DNA of 64,000 nt from Wolinella sp052173415 (GTDB lineage Bacteria; Campylobacterota; Campylobacteria; Campylobacterales; Helicobacteraceae): assembly GCA_052173415.1 (NCBI GenBank), contig JBQMYQ010000003.1:13708-77707 (forward strand). The letters run 5' to 3'. This document shows positions 25,254 to 33,277 of the stretch, piece after piece (positions within the stretch are counted from its first letter, which is position 1; each line of letters starts with the position of its first letter). The notes beneath the pieces are model-generated. The model was not told the DNA's origin. It was given only the letters and a program-made list of their open reading frames with translations, and made no database searches. The position numbers and the translations under genes are program-made.

Positions 25254-26768
25254 CTAGTAGCGATAGCGGAAGCTTAGACGAATGTCTGTTGCTTTCTCCA
25301 CAGGGATAGGTGCTATGGGATATTTTTTATGCAGAGCATACGCCTCGCCAATGCTCATGGGTCTGCCCTCATGACCAAAATAGGAATCGCTCCCCGTGTA
25401 GTTATATCTGATATGTGTCGCGCGCAGATCCATCGTGAGCATATTCCCCACAAGCGGCTGGATATAGTAGATCTCATAGGCATTCCCGCGTGCTGCGAGC
25501 TTAGAGCCGATGAGCGTATCCTCGCCATGAGTGTTCGATCGCCAATATTTGCTCCCTCTGTTGTATTCGATTCCCAGCTTCGCGCCCTTGCTAAAAGGCA
25601 GAGGCATCTGCACGCCTGTATAAATGGAATATCCTATTTTGCTTTTGTCTGAGCCAAGCATACTCATGCCACTTTTTGGGGCGGTTCTACTCGTTGCAAA
25701 GCTTATAAAGAATTTCGTCTCATCAAAAAAATCACCCAACCCATCGCCAATACCATCGATTCCAAAGGTGATTGCCCCCCCCCACCAGTCACCGACGTTT
25801 TTAAATTTTAGTCGCAGTTTATGAAAATTAGAAATATCGATTGGATTTAGTCCAGTCGTGCTACTAAGAAACGTTTTCCATGCGTGGAAGTTGTCATTAA
25901 TATCTGTTTTAGTAAATCCAGTTACATTACTCGCATAGGCAAAATTTGTAAAGACCTTATACTGCCCATCATCATAAGGGACAAAGATAAAGCCGATCAT
26001 ATTGACATTGTCATGAATTGCTTTATCTTTCGCATAAGGGGTGATCGCCTGATAAAGGGGGAAGTGCGTTTTGACATTGCTAACCCCACGCCCAAGGCAG
26101 AGCTTGAAATACATACCCGAAATATCGCTAATTTTATCAAGGTCAAGCTTGAGGCTCGCACCATCAAACTCGACATTGATAAGGTGCCCTGCAGGGGAGT
26201 TTGGCTCGTCATTTTCGCGAAGATTCACAGGATAGCCATTGAGTGAAGGTCGCCTACCCACGCTTGCTGCCCAAGGAATCGTGCTATTGCTATCGCGATA
26301 GAGGAAGTAGGCTTGACGCACTTTAATTGAATTATCTGTCGCGCCACTCTCGTGTGTAACCCAGCCAAACTCTCTATATCCGGAATTAACACTGCTTTGC
26401 ATATTCTCTGCGGTATCGCCAAAAACTTTCTTATACGAGAGATCACTGATAAATGCGAGATTATCTGTGGGTGCATATTTCATTCCGATGATGAGACGGT
26501 TTGTCATAAGGTCTGGGTTGCTGGAGGTCTTCCCGTTTGCATGTTTGTATGTGAGATTATCAATACTGTAACGGAAATCCGCGCTAAGCTTGATATTATC
26601 GCCATAGGACATTTTTTTAACGGCACTTAAATCGCTTTTAATGCTTTTGAGCTCCGCTCTTAGGGACTCGATCTCTTTGCGCATTTGCGCTTCATCAGCG
26701 TGCGCGATTCCAGCAGTTAGTAGTAGCGTAGCTAAGATTAACGATACTTTTGCTCGATTCTGCTTCAT
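25254..26768 (-). CDS. Outer-membrane porin-like protein (DUF3373 type), with internal G9 tract
   Basis: 504 residues. A signal peptide (MKQNRAKVSLILATLLLTAG, cut after AHA), a short coiled coil (residues about 25-50, EIESLRAELKSIKSDLSAV), then a beta-barrel with alternating strands ending in the aromatic C-terminus SFRYRY. This is the layout of the Campylobacterota DUF3373 outer-membrane proteins. Transported substrate unknown. SD AAGGAG is well placed. The coding strand has a run of nine G at 25775-25783 (Trp-Gly-Gly, about residue 327). One gain or loss would cut the protein after two thirds. It is divergent from the rhodanese gene. Confidence 0.85.
   Translation of the reverse strand: MKQNRAKVSLILATLLLTAGIAHADEAQMRKEIESLRAELKSIKSDLSAVKKMSYGDNIKLSADFRYSIDNLTYKHANGKTSSNPDLMTNRLIIGMKYAPTDNLAFISDLSYKKVFGDTAENMQSSVNSGYREFGWVTHESGATDNSIKVRQAYFLYRDSNSTIPWAASVGRRPSLNGYPVNLRENDEPNSPAGHLINVEFDGASLKLDLDKISDISGMYFKLCLGRGVSNVKTHFPLYQAITPYAKDKAIHDNVNMIGFIFVPYDDGQYKVFTNFAYASNVTGFTKTDINDNFHAWKTFLSSTTGLNPIDISNFHKLRLKFKNVGDWWGGAITFGIDGIGDGLGDFFDETKFFISFATSRTAPKSGMSMLGSDKSKIGYSIYTGVQMPLPFSKGAKLGIEYNRGSKYWRSNTHGEDTLIGSKLAARGNAYEIYYIQPLVGNMLTMDLRATHIRYNYTGSDSYFGHEGRPMSIGEAYALHKKYPIAPIPVEKATDIRLSFRYRY
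25775..25783 (-). repeat. G9 homopolymer inside the porin gene
   Basis: Nine G on the coding strand, encoding WWGGA in the present in-frame (ON) state. Runs of this length are hot spots for slipped-strand mispairing in Helicobacter and Campylobacter. Phase variation is inferred, not shown. Confidence 0.75.
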
Positions 26769-26934
26769 ATGTTAGTCTCCTTTTGTAATTTTTCTAATAA
26801 AAATAAAAAAAGGAATAATAGATAAAAAGTGCTTGTGATTAAATTTAATAGAGTGTATTTTTGCCATTTAAGCGACAAATATTTTTATTGGAATAGAATC
26901 AATTTTCACAAAAATACATTTGAAGGAGACGATT

Positions 26935-28101
26935 TTGAAGAAGTTTTTCTTATTGTTTGGAGCTGGAAGCCTACTTGCTTCTGCACTTTTAGCTTCAGAA
27001 GGTGCAGGAAGTGTCGAGGTAGAAAAGATTATTAAAAATAATAATCTGCAAACTGTGGATTACGCGTATGTTCTTGAGAGAATCGGTGATGGTCGGCTTG
27101 GCTCAGGGAAAGCACTCATTCTTGATGCGCGCCCAGAAGTGCGCTACCATGAAGGGCGGATTCCCTCATCTTACCCTATGCCCTATCCGATTCCTGCGAA
27201 TATGAAAGACGAGTATCTCAAGGTGCTCAAGGATAAGCCAAAAAATACAGAAATTATCACCTATTGTAGTGGGGAATCGTGCGAAAAGAGCCCAAATCTA
27301 GCGGTTGAGCTTAAAAAAATGGGCTACACAAATGTCAAAGTCTATTCTAAGGGAATCCCTGAGTGGAAAAAACGCTTCTACATTGACATTAGCGCAAAAA
27401 CTGCAAAAGCGCTCTTTGACAAAGATAGCGCGCTATTTATTGATGCGCGTCCGCTAAGTAAATTCCGAGAATCCACCATCATCGGCTCGGTGGGAATCAG
27501 TAGCGGGAAATTCAAAGAACTCAACAAACGCCTACCGCTTGATGTGGAAAGCAAAGTCGTCGTCTTTTGCGGTGGATACGAATGCGAGCTCTCCCACTCC
27601 GTCGCAGCGAACATGATCGCCATGGGATATAAGCACGTCATGACCTACTCCGGAGGGATTCCCGAATGGAAGAAGCTTGGCTATCCCGTGAGCGGAAGTG
27701 GCGCAGGTGCTGCAAAATCCGCTGCCCCTAAAAATGAAGCTCCCAAGATGATCGGCGCAATTAAGCTTGGCGAAGATGAAGGGACGGTTGATACGCAGTG
27801 GTTTAACCAAAACCTAGGCAAAATGCCTAAAGATGTCATAATCATCGATATTCGTGGTGGCGCAGATCATGCAAAAGGACACTTCGCAGGCGCAAAAAAT
27901 ATCGAGAAAAAAGGCAAAAATGCAAAAGAATTTGTCGCCCTGCTTCCCAAGGATAAACTCGTGATCCTCACATGCGCAACGGGCACACGCTCGCTTGAGA
28001 CATGGCTTGAGATTACCGGCGAGGGACTAATGAAAGATAAAATTTTCTATCTTGATGCAACGATCAAATGCGAAGGCAACGTCTGCAAAGGCGAAGAATA
28101 A
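26935..28101 (+). CDS. Exported protein with three rhodanese domains
   Basis: 388 residues, periplasmic after signal cleavage (MKKFFLLFGAGSLLASALLA). Three rhodanese-like domains: about 45-150 (loop ITYCSGESCEKS), 150-250 (VVFCGGYECELSHS) and 290-385 (ILTCATGTRS), each with a Cys at the catalytic position. Pro-rich/Ala linker before the third. Probably binds and transfers sulfane sulfur, as Sud does for polysulfide in Wolinella. TTG start with AAGGAG seven bases upstream, the same SD block as the divergent porin. Polysulfide or thiosulfate role is inference. A possible -10 box TAGAAT is at 26894. Confidence 0.85.
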   Translation: MKKFFLLFGAGSLLASALLASEGAGSVEVEKIIKNNNLQTVDYAYVLERIGDGRLGSGKALILDARPEVRYHEGRIPSSYPMPYPIPANMKDEYLKVLKDKPKNTEIITYCSGESCEKSPNLAVELKKMGYTNVKVYSKGIPEWKKRFYIDISAKTAKALFDKDSALFIDARPLSKFRESTIIGSVGISSGKFKELNKRLPLDVESKVVVFCGGYECELSHSVAANMIAMGYKHVMTYSGGIPEWKKLGYPVSGSGAGAAKSAAPKNEAPKMIGAIKLGEDEGTVDTQWFNQNLGKMPKDVIIIDIRGGADHAKGHFAGAKNIEKKGKNAKEFVALLPKDKLVILTCATGTRSLETWLEITGEGLMKDKIFYLDATIKCEGNVCKGEE

Positions 28102-28117
28102 TCGCGAATCGCTTTAA

Positions 28118-28155
28118 CCCAACAAGGAGGAGGCAGGATTCCGCTTCTTGTTGGG
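28118..28155 (+). terminator. Hairpin after the rhodanese gene
   Basis: Arms CCCAACAAG (28118-28126) and CTTGTTGGG (28147-28155) with a 20-base loop that holds one dispersed hexamer. ATTTTAG follows. It lies 16 bases after the stop codon. Confidence 0.65.
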
Positions 28156-28273
28156 ATTTTAGAGTGCAAAATCCCTTTTTAAAGCGCGCAAAAGCTGCGC
28201 ATCTACACCCAAAAATCCGCACGGAATTAATATTTCACTAGTAAAACTAAAAAAGATTAAGCGTTTGGAGAAG

Positions 28274-28348
28274 TGGCTCCGGATGCAGGATTCGAACCTG
28301 CGACCAAGCGGTTAACAGCCGCCTACTCTACCGCTGAGCTAATCCGGA
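28274..28348 (-). tRNA. tRNA-Asn, anticodon GTT
   Basis: 75 bases including an encoded CCA. The minus-strand acceptor stem TCCGGAT pairs with ATCCGGA, and the anticodon loop CTGTTAA gives GTT (28314-28316). The T-arm has GTTCGAATC. GatC is encoded at 56873, consistent with indirect Asn-tRNA formation. Confidence 0.97.
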
Positions 28349-28450
28349 ATAAGAAAAGGAGATCGCAAAAAGAAGTGGGATTATATTCAAAACCAAAGGA
28401 ATATGTCAAGGGCGATTCTCTAAAAAAGGGCGGCTCGCGCAAGCCTAAAA

Positions 28451-29383
28451 CTAAGGATTTTTGCAACCAAAAAACAGCAATTTCCCTGCCATTTTGCGCT
28501 CTATTTCCCCGCACTCAAGAAGCTCCCAGAAATTCGCTTGAGATTCCCCATCAAGCAGAGCCCTCACATCATCTTCGCTCCATGGACGTTTTGTTAGTGT
28601 ATTTAAAAGCTCCTCTTTGGAATATTTTTGGGGCGCGATTCCCGTGGAAGCTCCGTTCTGACGCTTCGCGATAAAACAGCACAACCCCTCAAAACAACCT
28701 GCAAGCTCTTCTAGCTTCTCGGGCGAAATCGCATGCACAGGGTAAGCACTCGGACGATCAATCGTGCTCAAATCCACGCGCACAGGCGCAATCTCGCGCA
28801 AAACTTTAGCAATCGCGCACGCCTCGTCCATACTATCATTTACCCCCGCAACAAACAACACTTCTGCGATGAGTTCGCCCTTGTAACGCGCCGCAAAATC
28901 CTTAATCCCCTCGATGGTAGTTGTAATTGATGAAAATGCACTACAAGCACGATCTATGCGCTTAAATACTTTCGGACTCACCGCATCAAGCGAAAACTTC
29001 ACCATGTCAAACTCACACAACGCCTCCTGCACGTCCTTTTCACCAAAACGCGAGCCATTACTCAGGATAAGCGTCTCAAGGTTTTGTGAGCTTTTAAGCT
29101 GCTTGATTCCCGTGATTAGCGCGTGCAAGTGCGGATAGAGCGTAGGTTCGCCATTAGCTGTAATCGTAATCGCATCAAGTCCGCAAAAACGAGGAATTGC
29201 CTCCTCTAGCTCGGATAAAATCGCCCCTACCTCAGCAATCTGCGTCATTTTTGGCTCTGCACGCTTTGGTTTTAGCTCGCAATAGAGGCAGTCAAAATTG
29301 CACTGTTTGCCACTTGGCGAGAGGTCGATTCCCAGCGAAAGCCCAAATCGTCGCGAACGCACGGGTCCAAAAATATAGCTCAA
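28451..29383 (-). CDS. Radical SAM protein (HP0117-like)
   Basis: About 310 residues. N-terminal FGPVRSRRFGLSLGIDLSP and the 4Fe-4S motif CNFDCLYCE (Cx3Cx2C), followed by TITANGEPTLYPH, which resembles MoaA/NirJ-type radical SAM proteins. C-terminal ~80 residues form a small helical (winged-helix-like) domain. Reaction unknown. I prefer TTG at 29383 with AAGGCGG upstream, since family members begin at this point, over the GTG at 29419 that overlaps hemE. Confidence 0.85.
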   Translation of the reverse strand: MSYIFGPVRSRRFGLSLGIDLSPSGKQCNFDCLYCELKPKRAEPKMTQIAEVGAILSELEEAIPRFCGLDAITITANGEPTLYPHLHALITGIKQLKSSQNLETLILSNGSRFGEKDVQEALCEFDMVKFSLDAVSPKVFKRIDRACSAFSSITTTIEGIKDFAARYKGELIAEVLFVAGVNDSMDEACAIAKVLREIAPVRVDLSTIDRPSAYPVHAISPEKLEELAGCFEGLCCFIAKRQNGASTGIAPQKYSKEELLNTLTKRPWSEDDVRALLDGESQANFWELLECGEIERKMAGKLLFFGCKNP

Positions 29384-29405
29384 AATACCGCCTTGCCTTA
29401 TTTGG

Positions 29406-30428
29406 CTATGATCGCGCACTCTTTTGGCGCACCATCTGCACGAGTTTTATGGCATTTTCGCGCGGTAAATCGGGCATCATGCCATGCCCCAGATTGAAAA
29501 TATGTCGCTTGCCCCCCATAATGCGCAAAATCTCATCGATTCCCGCTTCCATTTGCTCAAGATCATAAAGACGCGCGGGCTCTAGATTCCCCTGCAAGAC
29601 GTAGCGCGCGCCCAGTTTTTCCTTCGCAAGCTCTAAGGGCGTGCTCCAATCCACGCCAAACACGTCAAAATCCCCATCGACTCGATGAAGGAATCCTGCG
29701 ATTCCCTTAGGGAACAACATCACGGGAATCTCGGGATAACGCACTTTAATAAAGGCTGAAATCTCCTTCATATACTCCCAGCTGAATTCAAAATACGCCG
29801 ATTCCTCGAGGGCTGCCGCCCATGAGTCAAAAATCATTACCGCATTCGCGCCCGCCTCAATTTGTCGCGACAAATAGCCCTTGAGCGCCTCGGTAATCTG
29901 GCACAAAAGCGCATGGAGGAGCTTTGGATCGCGATAGAGAATCTTCTTACTGTGCGCATAAGTCTTACTCCCCTCGCCCTCAATCATATAGGTCGCAAGC
30001 GTCCATGGTGAGCCGCAAAAGCCGATGAGCGCCTTATCTTGGGCGAGATTCCCGCGAATGAGACTCACCGCCTCATAGACATATCCCAGTCGCTCATCTG
30101 CGCGCTCTTTTAGTATTTTGAGATCGGACTCGCTACGGATTGTTTGCGAAAATTTTGGCCCCTCGCCCTGATAAAATCCGAGCGAAAGCCCCATCTCCAT
30201 GGGCACGAGCAAAATATCGCTAAAGAGAATCGCCGCATCAACGTCCAAAATATCAACAGGCTGAAGCGTCACCTCGCACGCTAGTTTCGGATTTTTGCAC
30301 AGCTCAAGGAAACTCCCCGCCTGCGCACGCGTGTGCATATATTCACTCAGATATCGCCCCGCCTGTCGCATGAGCCAAATGGGCGTATAGGGCGTCTCTT
30401 TGCCCTTGCAAGCATCAATAAAAATCAT
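29406..30428 (-). CDS. hemE: Uroporphyrinogen decarboxylase
   Basis: Removes the four acetate carboxyls of uroporphyrinogen III to give coproporphyrinogen III in heme synthesis. 340 residues, normal length. PIWLMRQAGRYLSEYM near residue 17 and GFCGSPWTLATYMIEG near residue 137 are the two family signatures. The start overlaps the asd stop by four bases. Confidence 0.97.
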   Translation of the reverse strand: MIFIDACKGKETPYTPIWLMRQAGRYLSEYMHTRAQAGSFLELCKNPKLACEVTLQPVDILDVDAAILFSDILLVPMEMGLSLGFYQGEGPKFSQTIRSESDLKILKERADERLGYVYEAVSLIRGNLAQDKALIGFCGSPWTLATYMIEGEGSKTYAHSKKILYRDPKLLHALLCQITEALKGYLSRQIEAGANAVMIFDSWAAALEESAYFEFSWEYMKEISAFIKVRYPEIPVMLFPKGIAGFLHRVDGDFDVFGVDWSTPLELAKEKLGARYVLQGNLEPARLYDLEQMEAGIDEILRIMGGKRHIFNLGHGMMPDLPRENAIKLVQMVRQKSARS

Positions 30429-31456
30429 CTTCTCTCCTCGTTTTTAATCCAGTTTTCTGCGATTCTCACGGCATTCGTCGCTGCGCCTACGCGGATCTGA
30501 TCGGCGACGCACCAAAGGTGCAAAATACGGGAATCATAAATATCATTGCGAATGCGCCCCACATAGGTCTCATCGGTATCTGTCGCAATCAAGGGCATCG
30601 GATAGAGTTTGCTCTCGGGCTCATCGACGACGATGATACTGGGCGCGTTTCTCAAAACTTCGCGCGCAGCGTTTGCATCTACTTTATTTTTGAAGCGAAT
30701 CGTAATGGACTCGCTGTGGCTACGAAGCACGGGCACACGGACACATGTGGCACTTAGAGCGAAGTTAGCGTGCATGATTTTACCCGTCTCTTTTACCATT
30801 TTCATCTCCTCTTTTGTATAGCCGCTCTCCTGAAATACATCGATGTGGGGGATTACATTGAGCGCGATTTGGTGCGCAAACACCTCAGGCTCGCACTCGC
30901 TTAGGGTAAAATCAAAAAACTTCTGCATCTGATACACAAGCTCTTCCATGCCTCGCTTACCTGCGCCGCTTGCCGCCTGATAGGTGCTCACATCGACGCG
31001 CTCAATCTCAAAGGAATCATGCAGTGGCTTTAGCACCTGCACCATTTGGATCGTCGAGCAGTTTGGATTGGCGATGATCCCCTTCTTGCGCCACTGTGCA
31101 ATATCTTTGGCGTTCACTTCAGGCACGACCAGAGGCACATCACTATCCATTCTGAAGTGACTCGTATTATCAATCACGACCGCACCGCTCTTTGTGGCAA
31201 AAGGGACATAATGCGCGCTCACGCTCCCGCCTGCGCTAAAAAACGCAATATCGATCTTATTTTTCTCAAACGTGCTCTCGGTAAGCTCCTGCACCTTGTA
31301 TTTTTTGTCGCAAAATTCCACCTCGATTCCCGCACTTCGCGCACTTGCAAGGGGCAGCAGATCCCCCACGGGGAATTTTCGCTCCTCCAAAATCTTAAAA
31401 ATCTCCTCGCCGACCGCTCCACTCGCTCCCACTACCGCGACGTTATATCTGTTCAT
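30425..31456 (-). CDS. asd: Aspartate-semialdehyde dehydrogenase
   Basis: Second step of the aspartate pathway to lysine, threonine, methionine and diaminopimelate. 343 residues. NADP motif GASGAVGEEIFKIL at the N-terminus, catalytic Cys in NPNCSTIQMVQVL near residue 131, and RVPVLRSHSESI in the substrate region. Follows flgR by 9 bases and overlaps hemE. Confidence 0.97.
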   Translation of the reverse strand: MNRYNVAVVGASGAVGEEIFKILEERKFPVGDLLPLASARSAGIEVEFCDKKYKVQELTESTFEKNKIDIAFFSAGGSVSAHYVPFATKSGAVVIDNTSHFRMDSDVPLVVPEVNAKDIAQWRKKGIIANPNCSTIQMVQVLKPLHDSFEIERVDVSTYQAASGAGKRGMEELVYQMQKFFDFTLSECEPEVFAHQIALNVIPHIDVFQESGYTKEEMKMVKETGKIMHANFALSATCVRVPVLRSHSESITIRFKNKVDANAAREVLRNAPSIIVVDEPESKLYPMPLIATDTDETYVGRIRNDIYDSRILHLWCVADQIRVGAATNAVRIAENWIKNEERR

Positions 31457-31465
31457 ATTTGTCCT

Positions 31466-32788
31466 TTAAAAGGGTGATGAAATAGCGTATTTTGCCATTT
31501 TGCTTTTTAACTTCTCTTCGGAGATTCCCAAAGTTTGCGCCGCTTCGCTCATGCTCTCTGACGCACTTAAAACCTCATTTAGCAAATCTCGCTCAAGATT
31601 CTCGACCCGATTCCCGCTGCTCTCGCGACTGCTTAAAAAGAGATCCTGCGCACTGATTTCATCTCCCTCACTCAAAATCGCCGCGCGCTCAATGACCGAG
31701 AGAAGCTCCCTAATGTTCCCGGGCCATTTGTAGGCGAGCAACTCGCGCTTCGCCTGCTCGCCAAGGTGCTTCTCACTCAGAGCATAACGCTCACAAACCT
31801 CCTTTAATCGCCATTCTGAAAGCGGAATAATCTCCTCTGTGCGCTCGCGTAATGGAGGAATGCGCACGGGAATCGTCTGCAAACGAAAATACAAATCCTC
31901 TCGAAATTCGCCGTTTTTAATTTTGGCTTCAATGTCTGCATTCGTCGCTGCGATGACGCGAAATTCGACCTTTATAGGCTTATGACTCCCAAGCCGCACG
32001 ACCTCTTTTTCCTGCAAAACGCGCAAAATCTTCGCCTGCAAAGCAATGGGCATCTCGCCGATCTCATCTAAAAACAGCGTCCCGCCATTGGCTGCCTCAA
32101 TCTTGCCCGCACGCCCCTCTGTGGCGTCGGTAAATGCGCCCTTTTCATAGCCAAAGAGCTCGGATTCCAGCAAATTATCGGGAATCGCCGCCATATTGAG
32201 CGCGATGAATGGGGCTTTTTTGCGGGGCGAATTTTTGTGAATATGCGAGGCGAAAAGCTCCTTCCCCACGCCACTTTCGCCTAGAAGCAGAATCGACGCA
32301 TCGGTAGCGGCTGCACGCTCGGCTATTTTTAACGCACCAAGGAGTGCGTCTGAGCCGGCGATAAAAGAAGATTCCTCGAGATTTTGTGGCTTCTGCGAGG
32401 TATGGCTCTTTTGCTCATGCTCGATGCTCTGGGCTTTTTGAGCACGCTTAATCGCCTGCACCAACGTATCAACTTCAAAAGGCTTAGTCAGAAAATCCTT
32501 TACTCCCAGCCGAATGGACTCGATGGCTTTATTGAGCGTGGCATTTCCCGTGATGATGATCGCCTCATATCGCCCGCCAAGTCGCTCCAAAAACTCGATC
32601 CCATCCATACCCGGCATGTTGATGTCCGTAACAATCAAATCAATGCTCTCATCAAGCTTTTTGAGCGCGTCTTTGGCGTTTTTAAAAGAGATAATCTCAA
32701 ACTCATCATACTCACTAAGTGCGATCTCTAGCGACTTTCGCATGTTGATGTCATCTTCTACGATTGCAATTTTCATGGCTTTTCTCAT
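31466..32788 (-). CDS. flgR: Sigma-54-dependent flagellar response regulator
   Basis: NtrC-family activator for sigma-54 flagellar genes in this phylum, normally phosphorylated by FlgS. 440 residues. A receiver domain (phospho-Asp in LIVTDINMPGMDG near residue 54), AAA+ domain about 145-380 with Walker A GESGVGKEL and Walker B GGTLFLDEIGEM, and a short C-terminal HTH_8-like end (SEAAQTLGISEEKLKSKM). The usual GAFTGA loop reads GAFTDA. Overlaps the upstream gene as ATGA. Order gyrA, HP0702-like, flgR matches H. pylori, but H. pylori FlgR lacks the C-terminal domain. Confidence 0.9.
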   Translation of the reverse strand: MRKAMKIAIVEDDINMRKSLEIALSEYDEFEIISFKNAKDALKKLDESIDLIVTDINMPGMDGIEFLERLGGRYEAIIITGNATLNKAIESIRLGVKDFLTKPFEVDTLVQAIKRAQKAQSIEHEQKSHTSQKPQNLEESSFIAGSDALLGALKIAERAAATDASILLLGESGVGKELFASHIHKNSPRKKAPFIALNMAAIPDNLLESELFGYEKGAFTDATEGRAGKIEAANGGTLFLDEIGEMPIALQAKILRVLQEKEVVRLGSHKPIKVEFRVIAATNADIEAKIKNGEFREDLYFRLQTIPVRIPPLRERTEEIIPLSEWRLKEVCERYALSEKHLGEQAKRELLAYKWPGNIRELLSVIERAAILSEGDEISAQDLFLSSRESSGNRVENLERDLLNEVLSASESMSEAAQTLGISEEKLKSKMAKYAISSPF

Positions 32789-33162
32789 TTTGGCTGAACT
32801 ATTTTCATTATAATTAATCCCTCTTTAAACTCCACAACAACGTGCGTAGGCGTGATCTGAAGCGTGGTGGTCGATTTTGAGCGATGATTGCTCGCGCTTG
32901 TATCATCTCTAAGCCCCACACCATGGCGAAATAGGCAATTAAGCACCTCTTCGTGGGAATCCTTTAGATATTTAAGCGCACCCATACGCCCATCCTCGGG
33001 CAAAAATTGACACTCGCCCAAAGTTTCATATTTGCTAGGAATCACCATCGCTTTTGAGAAGTTGTAACGCTCGCTAATCACGACGCCATCGCGCACCGCT
33101 ACGCGATAGGAAAATATATAATGCTCCGCACCAAAAAGGGGCACAAAAAGCACGAAAATCAC
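32785..33162 (-). CDS. Conserved hypothetical protein between gyrA and flgR (HP0702-like)
   Basis: Function unknown. Probably exported: the hydrophobic stretch VIFVLFVPLFGA is followed by HYIFSYRVAVRDGVVISERY. One Cys pair (GECQFLPEDGR and EVLNCLFRHG). The start is uncertain. A frame open back to 33327 would read through a hexamer-rich hairpin after gyrA. In-frame GTG codons at 33162, 33153 and 33144 are alternatives without clear SD. The end overlaps the flgR start. The same gene position occurs in H. pylori. Confidence 0.6.
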   Translation of the reverse strand: MIFVLFVPLFGAEHYIFSYRVAVRDGVVISERYNFSKAMVIPSKYETLGECQFLPEDGRMGALKYLKDSHEEVLNCLFRHGVGLRDDTSASNHRSKSTTTLQITPTHVVVEFKEGLIIMKIVQPK

Positions 33163-33206
33163 AGGAATCGCGCCACTTAAATTTCTAAAAAAGCGCGCGA
33201 TTCCTG
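33162..33206 (-). terminator. Hexamer-built hairpin after gyrA
   Basis: Perfect 12-base arms CAGGAATCGCGC (33162-33173) and GCGCGATTCCTG (33195-33206) with a 21-base loop. On the minus strand it is followed by TGATTTTCGTGCTTTTTG, loosely terminator-like. Two more GATTCC copies lie at 33231 and 33264, before the gyrA stop at 33278. Confidence 0.6.
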
Positions 33207-33277
33207 CAAATCCTGCCCATCTTTTTGCACGATTCCCGCAGGATTGCGCAAAAACACCCGCACGATTCCCCGCGCAA

